DNA of 64,000 nucleotides from Planctomycetota bacterium (GTDB lineage: Bacteria > Planctomycetota > SZUA-567 > H5-PLA8), in contig JAOSKN010000001.1 of NCBI GenBank assembly GCA_027493525.1, forward strand, positions 682,001 through 746,000. The letters are read 5' to 3'. A program made the translations under genes and the position numbers. Below, in pieces: positions 43,270-52,462 of the stretch (position 1 is the stretch's first letter; each line of letters begins with the position of its first letter). Below the pieces are notes generated by a model, which made no database searches, was not told the DNA's origin, and worked only from the letters and a program-made list of their open reading frames with translations.

Positions 43270-44322
43270 ATGCCCGAAACCGCCGCGGAACCTTATGCCA
43301 TCGCCCCTTGCCTGGACGTCCTGCTGCGCCGGGAGAACCTGAGCCCGGCGCTGGCCTCCGAGTTCATGACCGCCTTCGTGGCGGGGCGCGTGCCGCCGGC
43401 GAGCCTGGGCGCGTTCCTCGCGGCGCTGCGCGCCAAGGGCGAGACCGAGGACGAACTGGCGGCCTTCGCCGCCGTGCTGCGCGCGCACGCGCGCCGCGTC
43501 CAGGCTCCGGAAGGCACGCTCGACACCTGCGGGACCGGCGGCGACAGCAGCGGGACCTTCAACGTCTCGACCGCCGTGGCGCTGGTGGTCGCGGGCATGG
43601 GCATTCCCGTCGCCAAGCACGGCAACCGCTCGGTCTCCAGCAACTCCGGCTCGGCCGACGTGCTGAAGGTGCTGGGCGTGAACGTGGAGGCCCCGCTGGA
43701 GGTCGCCGAGGCCTGCCTGCGCGAGGTCCACATTGGATTCTTTTTCGCGCCGGCCTTTCATCCGGGCATGCGGCACGCCGCGCCGGTGCGCCGCGAACTG
43801 GGCATCCGCACGGTCTTCAACCTGCTGGGCCCGCTGATCAACCCGGCGTTCACCGCGCGGCAACTGATGGGCGTCTTCGATCCGGCCTGGTGCGAGCCGC
43901 TCGCGCGCGTGCTCCAGCAGCTCGGCAGCGCCTCGGTCATGGTCGTCTGCGGCGCGGGACCCGGCGGCGCGGGACACCTCGACGAGATCTCCACCTTCGG
44001 CCCGACCCGCATCGCGCGGCTCCACGACGGCGTGGTGCGCGGGGAGGACTTCATCCCGGCGAGCCTGGGGCTGGCCGCGCCGGAGCCCAAGGCGCTCGCC
44101 GCCGACGGCCCCGAGGCCAGCGCGCGGACCATTCGCGCCGTCCTGGATGGAAAGCCCGGGCCGGCGCGCGAGATCGTCCTGCTCAACGCCGCCGCGGCGG
44201 CCCTGGTCGCCTACCGCGCCGGCGACTGGCGCGCCGGCTTCGACCTGGCCGCGGAGACCGTCGACTCGGGCCGCGCGCGCGACACCCTCGCCCGGCTCGT
44301 CGAACGCGCCAACCGGAGTTGA
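43270..44322 (+). CDS. trpD: Anthranilate phosphoribosyltransferase
   Basis: Transfers phosphoribose from PRPP to anthranilate, the second committed step of tryptophan synthesis. 350 residues with the PRPP-binding DTCGTGGDSSGTFNVST and KHGNRSVSSNSGSADVL motifs, the FFFAPAFHPGMRHAAPVRRELG anthranilate region, and GHLDEIS with metal-binding Asp/Glu. Normal length. No other trp genes are in view, so tryptophan genes are scattered in this genome. Upstream palindromes may control it. Confidence 0.95.
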   Translation: MPETAAEPYAIAPCLDVLLRRENLSPALASEFMTAFVAGRVPPASLGAFLAALRAKGETEDELAAFAAVLRAHARRVQAPEGTLDTCGTGGDSSGTFNVSTAVALVVAGMGIPVAKHGNRSVSSNSGSADVLKVLGVNVEAPLEVAEACLREVHIGFFFAPAFHPGMRHAAPVRRELGIRTVFNLLGPLINPAFTARQLMGVFDPAWCEPLARVLQQLGSASVMVVCGAGPGGAGHLDEISTFGPTRIARLHDGVVRGEDFIPASLGLAAPEPKALAADGPEASARTIRAVLDGKPGPAREIVLLNAAAAALVAYRAGDWRAGFDLAAETVDSGRARDTLARLVERANRS

Positions 44323-44399
44323 CCGTCGCGCCTTGACCCCCGCCCCGCCGAGGGCTAGCTTCAACCCGGGTGGGCGATACGCGGCGACTGGGCGATGCC

Positions 44400-44801
44400 A
44401 TGCTTGTCGAAGTCGAACTCTTCCAGGTCATCATCACCGAAGGCTCGCCCACGCAGAGCATCGTGCTGAAGGAGAAGAACGCGCAGCGCGCCTTCCCCAT
44501 CTTCATCGGCTACACGGAAGCCATGGCCATCGACCGGAAGCTCAAGGAGTTCAACGTCCCGCGCCCGCTGACTCACGACCTGCTGCTGCTGCTGATCGAA
44601 GGCCTCGGCGGCAAACTCGAGAAGATCGTCCTCAACGCGCTCCGCGACACGACCTATTACGCCATGCTGGTGATCCGGCAGAACGGGAAGGACGTCGAGA
44701 TCGACGCGCGCCCTTCGGACGCCATCGCCCTGGCGGTTCGCGTCGGCTGCCCGATCTACATCGAAGAAGAAGTGCTCCGGCAGGCCACCGAAGGCGCCTG
44801 A
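44400..44801 (+). CDS. Bifunctional nuclease family protein (DUF151)
   Basis: 133 residues from MLVEVELFQVIITEG. Family hallmarks: IVLKEKNAQRAFPIFIGYTEA, RPLTHDLLLLLIEGLGG, and ARPSDAIALAVRVGCPIYIEEEVL near the end, all strongly conserved in the BFN/DUF151 fold. Some relatives have DNase/RNase activity, but most are untested. An in-frame ATG 10 codons upstream is less likely. It follows trpD by 77 bases and its stop directly abuts the convergent acyl-CoA dehydrogenase stop. Confidence 0.9.
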   Translation: MLVEVELFQVIITEGSPTQSIVLKEKNAQRAFPIFIGYTEAMAIDRKLKEFNVPRPLTHDLLLLLIEGLGGKLEKIVLNALRDTTYYAMLVIRQNGKDVEIDARPSDAIALAVRVGCPIYIEEEVLRQATEGA

Positions 44802-46004
44802 TCAGCCTTTCGACCACGCCGGCAGCTCGTGCGGCAGGTCCCCGTCCTTGCGCAGCCCCAGCGCGTAGCCGGCCTGAATAAGCTGGTGCACTTCCTTGCT
44901 GCCTTCGTAGATCACCGCGCCGCGGGCGTTGCGCCAGTATCGCTCGACGGGGAACTCGTTGCTGTACCCGTACGCGCCGTGAATCTCGATCGCGTGGTCG
45001 GCGCACTGCTGGGAGTTCACCGTGTTGGTCCACTTGGCCATCGAGACCTCGCGCGTGCAGCGCAGCCCCTCGTTCTTCATCCACCCGCACTTGCGCACCA
45101 GCAGGTCGCCGACGTCGATGGACTGGGCCATGAACGCAAGCATCTGCTGCACGAGCTGGTGGCGGCCGATGGGCCGGCCTTCGGTGGTCCGCTCGCCCGC
45201 GTACTTCACGGAGGCGTCGAGGCACGCCTTCATCAGGCCCACGCAGCCGGCGGCGACGGTATAGCGCCCGTTGTCCAGCGCGCTCATCGCGACTTTGAAG
45301 CCGTTGCCCACGCCGCCGATCACGTTCTCGGCGGGGACCTCCACGTCCTGGAAGGCCACGCCGCCGGTGACGCCCGCGCGGACGCCCAGCTTGCCCTTCA
45401 GCGCGTACGGCGCGACGCCCTTGTACCCGCGTTCGACCTCGAAGGCGGTGATCCCGTGCGGGTCGCGGGCCTGCTGCTTCGCGCGGTCGGTGTAGGCCAT
45501 CACCAGGTAGCGGTCGGCCACGGTCGAGAGGCTGATCCAAATCTTCTCGCCGTTGAGCACGTAGCGGTCGCCCTTCTTCTCGGCGAAACACTGCAAGCCC
45601 ACGACGTCGCTCCCGCAGGCAGGCTCGGTGAGGCAGAACGTCCCGATCCGTTCCCCGCGCGCCATGGGGGCGAGGATCGCCTGCTTCTGCGCCTCCGTGC
45701 CCCATTGGAGGAGCGCCAGCGTGTGCAGGCCGTTGTGGACCGAAATGATCACGCGCGCGGAGGTGTCCACGTACTCGAACGCCTCGCTCAGGATCGCCAG
45801 CGCGTGGTAGTCCAGCCCCAGCCCGCCGTATTGCTCGGGGATGCAGACGCCCAGGAAGCCTTCCTCGCCCATCTTGCGGTAGATGGCCGGGTCGGGCTCG
45901 GCCTTCTCGTCGCGCTCGCGCAGGTTCGGCTCGACGATGCGCTTGGCGAAATCCAGGGCGTTGGCGCGCAGTTCTTCGTGCTCGGGCGTGTACGTCAGGT
46001 CCAT
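44802..46004 (-). CDS. Acyl-CoA dehydrogenase
   Basis: FAD-dependent alpha,beta-dehydrogenation of an acyl-CoA. 400 residues with the ACAD layout: N-terminal helices, beta domain (TFCLTEPACGSDVVG, GEKIWISLSTVADRYLV), C-terminal helical domain with R-x-x-x-G-R-P-I-G and AVIYEGSKEVHQL, where the Glu matches the catalytic base position of short/medium-chain enzymes. The chosen ATG has GAGAGG 9 bases upstream. It lies 28 bases after korB, so it shares an operon with the 2-oxoacid oxidoreductase; branched-chain or aryl acyl-CoA oxidation is a reasonable guess. Confidence 0.93.
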   Translation of the reverse strand: MDLTYTPEHEELRANALDFAKRIVEPNLRERDEKAEPDPAIYRKMGEEGFLGVCIPEQYGGLGLDYHALAILSEAFEYVDTSARVIISVHNGLHTLALLQWGTEAQKQAILAPMARGERIGTFCLTEPACGSDVVGLQCFAEKKGDRYVLNGEKIWISLSTVADRYLVMAYTDRAKQQARDPHGITAFEVERGYKGVAPYALKGKLGVRAGVTGGVAFQDVEVPAENVIGGVGNGFKVAMSALDNGRYTVAAGCVGLMKACLDASVKYAGERTTEGRPIGRHQLVQQMLAFMAQSIDVGDLLVRKCGWMKNEGLRCTREVSMAKWTNTVNSQQCADHAIEIHGAYGYSNEFPVERYWRNARGAVIYEGSKEVHQLIQAGYALGLRKDGDLPHELPAWSKG

Positions 46005-46032
46005 GCGCAGCATCCTCTCATGCAAGCGGCGT

Positions 46033-47070
46033 TCACATCAGGTCGGCCATGATCTCGTTCAAGGCCTCGCGCGGCAGGCGCAGCGACTCGGACGGCAGCC
46101 CGGCCAGCGGCGTCTCGACCAGCCGGCACTGTTCGGCGAACGGCTTGCGCGAGGCGTCGAAGTAGAGCAGCCCGGTCAGCACCGCGCCGCCGCCCTCGGC
46201 CTCCTCCAGCGCCTGCAGCGCGCCCAGCCGCCGCGTCGGGTCGTAATCGGCGGCGAGCTTCTTGAGCCGGATCCTCGCGCCGCCGTGCAGCTCCAGCTCG
46301 CGCGTCTCGCCCGGCGCGAGCTTCGGGTCGGGCAGCGGCGCGGCGTCCTCGACGAAGCCGACTTCGTGCAGCACGATCTCGTGCGCCTTGACGTAGGCGT
46401 AGCTCTTCGTACTCGACGGATGATTGTTGAAGGTCACGCAAGGCGAGATCGCGTCGATCAGCGCCGTGCCCGGGAAGTTCAGCGCGGCCTTGAGCAACTC
46501 GACCATCTGCGCGCGGTCGGCCGAGAAGCCCCGCGCGACGAAGCCGCAGCCCATCTCGATCGCCAGGCGGCAGCAGTCGATCGGCGTCTGCTGGTTCACG
46601 CCGCCGCTCTTGTGCTCCGAACCCAGGTCCGCCGTCGCCGAGAACTGCCCCTTAGTCAGGCCGTAGACGCCGTTGTTCTCGATCACGTAGACCAGCTCGA
46701 CGTTTCGCCGCAGCAGGTGGCAGAACTGGCCGAGCCCGATGGAGGCGGTGTCGCCGTCGCCGGTGACGCCGATGGGCTTCAGCGCGCGGTTGGCCAGGTT
46801 CGCGCCGGTGGCCACCGAGGGCATCCGCCCGTGCGTGCCGTTGAGTCCCTGCGCGCGGGAGAGAAAGTAGCCGGGCGTCTTCGACGAGCAGCCGATCCCC
46901 GAGAACTTCGCCACGCGGTGCGGCGGAATCCCCAGTTCGAAGAACGCCGCGACGATCTCGTTGGTGATGCTGTCGTGCCCGCAGCCCGGGCAGAGCGTGG
47001 ACGGCCCGCCCGTGTACGCCTCGCGCGGCAGCCCGATGCGGTTGGCCTTCGGCTTGCCCGGCGCGCTCAT
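46033..47070 (-). CDS. 2-oxoacid:ferredoxin oxidoreductase, beta subunit
   Basis: 345 residues, thiamine-diphosphate-binding subunit. LCPGCGH and GIGCSSK supply [4Fe-4S] ligands; VTGDGDTASIGLGQF and ENNGVYGLTKGQ form the TPP/Mg site; a later Cys (SPCVTF) is the probable fourth ligand. With the alpha subunit it oxidatively decarboxylates a 2-oxoacid to acyl-CoA and reduces ferredoxin. Whether the substrate is 2-oxoglutarate, pyruvate or a branched 2-oxoacid cannot be read here. The start overlaps the alpha-subunit stop by four bases (ATGA). Confidence 0.93.
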   Translation of the reverse strand: MSAPGKPKANRIGLPREAYTGGPSTLCPGCGHDSITNEIVAAFFELGIPPHRVAKFSGIGCSSKTPGYFLSRAQGLNGTHGRMPSVATGANLANRALKPIGVTGDGDTASIGLGQFCHLLRRNVELVYVIENNGVYGLTKGQFSATADLGSEHKSGGVNQQTPIDCCRLAIEMGCGFVARGFSADRAQMVELLKAALNFPGTALIDAISPCVTFNNHPSSTKSYAYVKAHEIVLHEVGFVEDAAPLPDPKLAPGETRELELHGGARIRLKKLAADYDPTRRLGALQALEEAEGGGAVLTGLLYFDASRKPFAEQCRLVETPLAGLPSESLRLPREALNEIMADLM

Positions 47071-48923
47071 GAGCCGCCCTCCCCGGCCCGCACCGCTTCG
47101 ACGACGGTCCGCGCGTCGATCGGCATGCCGCCGTAATGCAGGATGCTCTTCAGGCGCGGAGCCAGCTCGGGCGGCAGCTCGCTTTTCAGGATCGTCTTCA
47201 TCTGCGCGTCGCGGTTCTGCTCGATCAGGTACACCACGCGGCGCCGGCGCACGAAGGCCTCGACCTCGGCGTGCGGCGGGAGCGCGCGCAGGCGCAGGTA
47301 CGCGGTGGGCACGCCGGCCGCATCGAGCCGGTCGCGGGCCTCCAGGACGGCCGCGTGCGTCGAGCCGAACGCCAGCAGCCCGACCTCCGCCTCGAGGTCG
47401 CCCTCCAGCACCGGGGCCGGGAGCGCCGCGCGCGCGGTCTCGTACTTCCGCGCGATGCGGTCGAGGTTATGCCGGTACTCGGCGGGATCCTCGGTGTACT
47501 GCCCCTTCCAGTCGTGGCCGCTCCCGCGCGTGAGGAACGCCGCATCCGGATGCGCGTTCCCGGGCAGCGTGCGGTAGGGAATCCCGTCCGCGTCGGCGTC
47601 TTCGTAGCGGTAGTACGGCTTGCCCTGCTTCGCCAGTTCGCGAAGCCGCTCTTCCGTCAGCACCTTGCCGCGGTCCAGCGGGCGCTCGGGATACGGGAAC
47701 GGGTCGGACATCCAGTTGTTCATGCCCAGGTCGAGGTCCGAAAGCACGAAGACCGGCGCCTGGAAGCGCTCGGCGAAATCGAAGGCCGCCGCCGTCAGCT
47801 CGCAGCACTCCTGGACCGTGCCGGGGATCACGCAGAGCTGCTTCGTGTCGCCGTGGCTGAGATAGTAGACCTGCAAGAGGTCGGCCTGCTGCGTGCGCGT
47901 CGGCAGGCCGGTGGACGGCCCCGCGCGCTGCACGTCCACGATCACCGCGGGAATCTCGGCGTAGTACGCGTAGCCGGCCCATTCGGACATCAGGCTGATG
48001 CCCGGGCCGCTGGTCGCCGTCATCGCCCGCGCGCCGGCCCACGCCGCGCCGAGCACCATCCCGATGCTCGCCAGTTCGTCCTCCGCCTGCACCGCCGCGA
48101 AGGTCTTGAGGCCCGACTCGGGTTCAACGCGGTATTTCCCGGCCAAGTCGATCAGCGCCTCGCAGAGGCTCGACGAGGGCGTGATCGGATACCAGGCCAG
48201 CACGCCGCAGCCGCCCAGGAGCGCGCCGATCGCCGCCGCGGTGTTGCCGTCGACGATGATCTTCCCGGCCGTCGCCTGCATCCGCTCGACGCGGTAGCCG
48301 CACGCGCCCTGGAAATGCCCGCGCGCGTACTCCGCGCCCAACTTCACGGCCTGCATGTTCAGGCTCACCGCCTTCGGCTTCGACTTGAACTGCTTGCCCA
48401 GCGCGCGCTCGATCTCGGCCTCCTCGATGCGCAGCAGTTCGGCCAGCACGCCGACGTACGCCATGTTGACGAGCAGCGTGCGCAGGCGGTTGTCGGCGTT
48501 CGGAATCCGCTCCATCAGCTTCGCGAAAGGCACGCCGAGGTAGCGCACGTCGGAGCGGACGCCTTCCAGCGCCAGCGGCGCGTCGTAGACGCACAGCCCG
48601 CCCGGCTCCAGCCACGCCAGGTCCTTCCGCGCGGTCTTGGGGTTCATGCACACGCTCACGTCGAGTTCCTTGCGCCGCGCGACGTAGCCGTCCTTCGAGA
48701 GCCGCACCGCGAACCATGTCGGCAGGCCCTTGATGTTCGACGGAAACATGTTCTTGCCGCTGACCGGCACGCCCATCTGGAAGATCGCGCGCATCAGCAC
48801 GTTGTTCGACGACTGGCTGCCCGTGCCGTTGACCGTCGCGACCTGGATCGTGAAGTCGTTGACGCGCTCGGTGGCCGGAGCGGCCGCTTGAGCCTGCGTG
48901 CGAACTTCTGCCGACGATCCCAT
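47067..48923 (-). CDS. 2-oxoacid:ferredoxin oxidoreductase, alpha subunit (gamma-alpha fusion)
   Basis: 618 residues. The N-terminal gamma domain (about 20-195: VNGTGSQSSNNVLMRAIFQMG) is fused to the alpha domain (about 220-600: GGCGVLAWYPITPSSSLCE, MTATSGPGISLMSEWAGYAY, VDVQRAGPSTGLPTRTQQADL). This gamma-alpha fusion with a separate beta subunit is the usual KorA/B layout; the ferredoxin-like delta subunit is absent from the operon. On the minus strand, a TATAGT box 45 bases upstream (48967-48972) is a possible -10 element. Confidence 0.93.
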   Translation of the reverse strand: MGSSAEVRTQAQAAAPATERVNDFTIQVATVNGTGSQSSNNVLMRAIFQMGVPVSGKNMFPSNIKGLPTWFAVRLSKDGYVARRKELDVSVCMNPKTARKDLAWLEPGGLCVYDAPLALEGVRSDVRYLGVPFAKLMERIPNADNRLRTLLVNMAYVGVLAELLRIEEAEIERALGKQFKSKPKAVSLNMQAVKLGAEYARGHFQGACGYRVERMQATAGKIIVDGNTAAAIGALLGGCGVLAWYPITPSSSLCEALIDLAGKYRVEPESGLKTFAAVQAEDELASIGMVLGAAWAGARAMTATSGPGISLMSEWAGYAYYAEIPAVIVDVQRAGPSTGLPTRTQQADLLQVYYLSHGDTKQLCVIPGTVQECCELTAAAFDFAERFQAPVFVLSDLDLGMNNWMSDPFPYPERPLDRGKVLTEERLRELAKQGKPYYRYEDADADGIPYRTLPGNAHPDAAFLTRGSGHDWKGQYTEDPAEYRHNLDRIARKYETARAALPAPVLEGDLEAEVGLLAFGSTHAAVLEARDRLDAAGVPTAYLRLRALPPHAEVEAFVRRRRVVYLIEQNRDAQMKTILKSELPPELAPRLKSILHYGGMPIDARTVVEAVRAGEGGS

Positions 48924-49090
48924 GCGTAGGGCTCCGGTGCGGCGGCCTCACGGCGAACTTCGCGCCACTATAGGGCCGCTGCGCTTAGTCTAACGCCTGT
49001 CCTGTATTGAATGAAGCTCCGGAAGCACGCATATAGCAGCGTGGTGGGAAGGGTAAGATTTACGAAACGATGAACGATAGTAGTTCTTAT
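48924..49090. promoter_or_regulatory. korA promoter region
   Basis: 167 bases without a gene. On the minus strand TTAGAC (48988-48993) and TATAGT (48967-48972) are 15 bases apart, a short-spaced sigma-70-like candidate for korA. The left half is AT-rich for this genome and leads into the GTTTCAC heptamer array at 49091. Confidence 0.35.
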
Positions 49091-49115
49091 TCACGTTTCA
49101 CGTTTCACGTTTCTG
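49091..49115. repeat. GTTTCAC heptamer array overlapping the dehydratase 3' end
   Basis: Three units (reverse complement of the GTGAAAC unit at 58927). It encodes the final residues and the TGA stop of the FabZ-like gene. Confidence 0.85.
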
Positions 49116-49540
49116 GTTCCCTCCGCCAACGTCAGCTCCCCTTCCCCGCAGAGCACGCCGCCGACTTCCGCGCGGACCGCGTAGCGATGCAGTTTGCCCG
49201 ACGAGCGCCGGTGCTCGGCGCAGAGCTCGAGCACGTCGCCGGGAACCACGGGGCGCCGGAAGCGAAAGCTGGAGATCGAGGCGAGGACCGTCTTGAGCGG
49301 GCCGCCGGGACGCGGGCCGCCGCGCAGCGCAAGCCCCGCCGTCTGCGCCAGGGCTTCGACCAGCAGCACGCCGGGTAAGACGGGGTGGCCGGGAAAGTGC
49401 CCGCTCAGCCAGTATTCGTCGGCGGCGACGGTCTTCCGCGCCACGGCCCTGACGCCGGGAATCAGTTCCACCACACGGTCCAGCAGCAGCATGGGCGGGC
49501 GGTGCGGCAGGATCGCGCGGGGATCGGGCGCGGCGCTCAC
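49091..49540 (-). CDS. FabZ-like 3-hydroxyacyl-ACP dehydratase (hotdog fold)
   Basis: 149 residues from a GTG. LPHRPPMLLLDRVVEL, WLSGHFPGHPVLPGVLLVEALAQ with the catalytic His/Glu pair, and FRFRRPVVPGD are FabZ hallmarks. It would dehydrate 3-hydroxyacyl-ACP. The last residues (TRNVKRET) and the stop codon come from a GTTTCAC heptamer array (49091-49115), so the original C-terminus was probably different. It overlaps the LolA-like stop by four bases (GTGA). Set in an envelope-lipid locus, it may belong to a specialised fatty-acid-like pathway and not to primary synthesis. Confidence 0.9.
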   Translation of the reverse strand: MSAAPDPRAILPHRPPMLLLDRVVELIPGVRAVARKTVAADEYWLSGHFPGHPVLPGVLLVEALAQTAGLALRGGPRPGGPLKTVLASISSFRFRRPVVPGDVLELCAEHRRSSGKLHRYAVRAEVGGVLCGEGELTLAEGTRNVKRET

Positions 49541-50322
49541 TCTTCGAGGTCTTTGACCTGGTCGACCTGGCCCGGCTTGCCGTCGAGCTTCTCGTCCTTG
49601 AAGTCGGCGTCCGCGAGCGCGTCGGTCTTGAACTCCGTGAAGGTCTCGGTCATCGGATCGCCCTGGCCTTCGGCGGGCAGGCGCTCGATGCTGCGGAAGA
49701 ACGGCGCGCCTTCGTCCAGACGCGCGATGACGTATTGGTATGGGAGGTCCTCGCCTTCCTTCGTGCCTTGATGCAGGACCAGCTTCACGCCTTCCTTGCG
49801 CGCGAGCACCAGCCGCAGTTGCGCCGGCGCGCCGCCTTCGGCGGGCTTCTTGAACAGATGCAGGTCGAAGTACTTCGAGAGCGCCTTGACGTCGAGCGTG
49901 ATCCCGGCGCGGACCAGCGCGAGGGCCTTCGGCGCGCGGCCGAAGTCCTTCTCGTACAGCTTCCCGGGGTCGCCGCCCGTGCCCGGGTAATACTCGCGCA
50001 GGGTCGTCCCGGAGAGCCGCACGACGGTCCAGTCCTTGCCGCTCTGGGTCCGGCGCAGGAGCGTGTCCGGGCGCTTGAAGAGCATCTCGCCGCGGACCTC
50101 GCGCTTGCCGAGCAGGTCCTCGACCGCGCAGTTGAGCTTCGCGCGGACGCAGGGCTGCTTCGAGAAGGACTCGGTCAGCTCCGCGAGGACGTTCTGGGCC
50201 TCCTCCGGCGCCAGCTTCGTCTCGCCCGTTTCGGCCTCGACCGGCGTTCCCGCGAAAGCCGGGACCGCGAGGCAGCAGGCCGCCAGGATGCACGCGCGCA
50301 GCGGAAGCGGACCCAACCTCAT
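49537..50322 (-). CDS. Exported LolA-like lipoprotein-carrier-fold protein
   Basis: 261 residues from MRLGPLPLRACILAACC: signal peptide cleaved after AFA. The mature part has LolA-like half-barrel features: CVRAKLNCAVEDLLGKREVRGEMLFKRP (opening strands; shown in part as RGEMLFKRPDTLLRR), then YYPGTGGDPGKLYEKDFG, and a C-terminal Asp/Lys-rich tail. LolA-type periplasmic proteins shuttle lipids or lipoproteins from inner to outer membrane. It lies between the MMPL exporter (upstream) and the dehydratase (downstream) on one transcript, so transfer of the exported lipid is a likely role. Confidence 0.78.
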   Translation of the reverse strand: MRLGPLPLRACILAACCLAVPAFAGTPVEAETGETKLAPEEAQNVLAELTESFSKQPCVRAKLNCAVEDLLGKREVRGEMLFKRPDTLLRRTQSGKDWTVVRLSGTTLREYYPGTGGDPGKLYEKDFGRAPKALALVRAGITLDVKALSKYFDLHLFKKPAEGGAPAQLRLVLARKEGVKLVLHQGTKEGEDLPYQYVIARLDEGAPFFRSIERLPAEGQGDPMTETFTEFKTDALADADFKDEKLDGKPGQVDQVKDLEE

Positions 50323-50398
50323 CGGCGAAGTCTCCCTGGTTTCCCGGCTCTCCGAAGCAAGAGACGCCCCGCCCGGGGCGCCATTCAAGCAAACTCGG

Positions 50399-52462
50399 CT
50401 ACCGCTCGGCCGGCTGCTTCAAGGATTCCGGCCGTTCCCTGCCCAGCCCCAGCAGCCCCAGCAGCCCCGGGAGCACGATCAGCGCCCCGAAGAGCGCCCC
50501 CACGTAGCCCAGGATCGCCGCGTACCCGAACCCGATCAACCCCGTGTAGCTCCCCAGCACCATGCTGCCGAAGCCGGCCAGCGTGGTCAAGCCGCACAGC
50601 AGCACCCCGCGACCGGTCTCGGTGAGGATCTCGTTCAGCGCCGGCCGGCGCGACGAGTAGACGTCGTAGACCAGGTACACGCCGTAATCGATCGCGCTGC
50701 CCAACAGCACCGGGAAGATCATCAGGTTCACGTAATTGAGCGCGAACTCTTTGTGGCACATCTGCGCCACGACCACGCCGGCCAGCACGAAAAGGATCCC
50801 GAAGACCAGCGGCACCGCCGCCAGCGCCGCCTTCTTGAAGCTCCAGAAGGTGCAGACCAGCAGGACCAGCACGCACGCGGTGACCGCGCCGCTGATCCAC
50901 TCCATGTCCAGCAGCAGGCTGTCCTTGAGCTCGAAGCCGACCAGCCGCGCGGCGACCAGGCGCAGCGACGAGTGGGGCGGCGCGCCGGCTTCGACCTCGG
51001 AGGCCAGCTCGGTGAACCAGGCTTTGCCGTACGCGAGGCTCGCGGGGAGGTAGTTGTTCAGGATCCGCACCCGCCGCGACTCGCCCTCGCCGTCGATCCG
51101 CGCGAAGAACCCCACCACCGGCGCCAGGGGGCCGGCGAGAACCTCTTCAAGCGTCAGCGGCCGGGCGTCGGCCAGCCCGGCCTGCATCTCGTCGAGCCGG
51201 TCGCCGAAGGGCTTGAACGAAGCACCCGCGCGCGCGCCGAACTCGGCCCGCGCCGCCTCGAAGAAGCGCGCCTTGCAGGCCGGAAGGTCCAGCGCGCGCA
51301 GCGCCGCCAGGGTCTCGTGCTGCCGGCGGGCCGAGGGCAGGTAGTCGAGCAACCCGCCGCTGGGCAACAGTTCACCGCGCTCGAAATACGGCCGCAGCCG
51401 CGCCTGTGCGGCCTCGGCGGCGGCGAAGGCCGTCTCCTCGCCGGGTCCTTCGGCCACGACCTTCACGTCGGCGAAGGCTTTGCCGAACCGCTTCGTCACT
51501 TCCATCCGCAGCGGGATGGCCTTGATCCGCAGGCTGCGCAGGTTGGAGAGTTCCCCGTCGAACCGGACGCCCAGGACCGGGTCGGCGCCAGGGTCGGGGC
51601 CCCCGAGCAGCAGCCCGCCGGCGACCAGCAGCCCCAGCAGCCCCAGCGAAACCCCCAGCCAGCCGCGCCGCCGGCGCTGATGCATCTTACCCAGAAGGAT
51701 GGTCGTACCGCGAATCGAGCGCGCCACGTGCCCGCCCTTCTTCTTGCCTTCGCCGCGGTAGAGCAGCGCGGGGAAGAGCGTCAGCATCAGCACGCCGCAG
51801 ACCCCCAGGCCGATCCCGGCCAACAGGCCCAGTTCGGCGAGCATCTTGAAGTGCGTCGTCGCGATCCCCAGGAACGCGACCAGCGTGGTGAGGCACGCCG
51901 CCAGGACGCCGGGGCCGCAGCGCGCCAGCGTCTGCCGCAGCGCCTCCTCGGCGCTGTAGCGGTTCTCCTCGCACAGATGATGGAAGGTGCTGTAGAGATG
52001 GATTCCGTAATCGACGCCCATCCCGAGCAGGATGCAGGTGAAGCCCGCGCCCATCACCCCGATCTTGCCGTGGAGCAGCGCCGTGAGGGCCAGCGTGACC
52101 GCGACCGAAAGCCCCATCGTCGCCGCGATGCACAGCGCCAGGCGGAGTTCGCGAAAGACCGCCAGGAAGAGCAGCAGCACCGCGATCGCCGAACCGGCCG
52201 TGGTGTTAAGAATGTCCAGGCGCAGGCTCAGCTCGTTCTCGGCGGTGACCGCGTGGAGCCCCGTGAAGCCGACGCGCAGCTCCGGCTCCTCCGGCTCGCC
52301 CGCGGCGGGGACGGCGAAGACCTCGCCCTTGAGCGAGGTGCTGAGTGCGGGAGCGCCCGAGGCCTCCCGTTCCGCGCGGAAGGCCTCCAGCGCGCGATTC
52401 TCGGCTCGCTGGCAGGCCGCCATCAGCGCGCGGACGAATTCAAGGTCGCTGGCGCCGCGCAC
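50399..52462 (-). CDS. MMPL/RND-type exporter, C-terminal part after a frameshift
   Basis: 687 residues with about ten membrane helices and the two-repeat RND layout. The first sterol-sensing-like helix bundle lies at about 85-255 (GVMGAGFTCILLGMGVDYGIHLYSTF; shown in part as LLGMGVDYGIHLYS) and the second at about 500-670 (LLGSAIDYGVYLVYDVYSS), each with the conserved G-x-x-x-D-Y/D. A periplasmic porter loop lies between them. Such proteins move lipids or polyketide-like pigments out of the inner membrane. The N-terminal helix and first periplasmic region are on the 52440-53219 reading frame; together they make one gene of about 940 codons. Confidence 0.85.
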   Translation of the reverse strand: MRGASDLEFVRALMAACQRAENRALEAFRAEREASGAPALSTSLKGEVFAVPAAGEPEEPELRVGFTGLHAVTAENELSLRLDILNTTAGSAIAVLLLFLAVFRELRLALCIAATMGLSVAVTLALTALLHGKIGVMGAGFTCILLGMGVDYGIHLYSTFHHLCEENRYSAEEALRQTLARCGPGVLAACLTTLVAFLGIATTHFKMLAELGLLAGIGLGVCGVLMLTLFPALLYRGEGKKKGGHVARSIRGTTILLGKMHQRRRRGWLGVSLGLLGLLVAGGLLLGGPDPGADPVLGVRFDGELSNLRSLRIKAIPLRMEVTKRFGKAFADVKVVAEGPGEETAFAAAEAAQARLRPYFERGELLPSGGLLDYLPSARRQHETLAALRALDLPACKARFFEAARAEFGARAGASFKPFGDRLDEMQAGLADARPLTLEEVLAGPLAPVVGFFARIDGEGESRRVRILNNYLPASLAYGKAWFTELASEVEAGAPPHSSLRLVAARLVGFELKDSLLLDMEWISGAVTACVLVLLVCTFWSFKKAALAAVPLVFGILFVLAGVVVAQMCHKEFALNYVNLMIFPVLLGSAIDYGVYLVYDVYSSRRPALNEILTETGRGVLLCGLTTLAGFGSMVLGSYTGLIGFGYAAILGYVGALFGALIVLPGLLGLLGLGRERPESLKQPAER

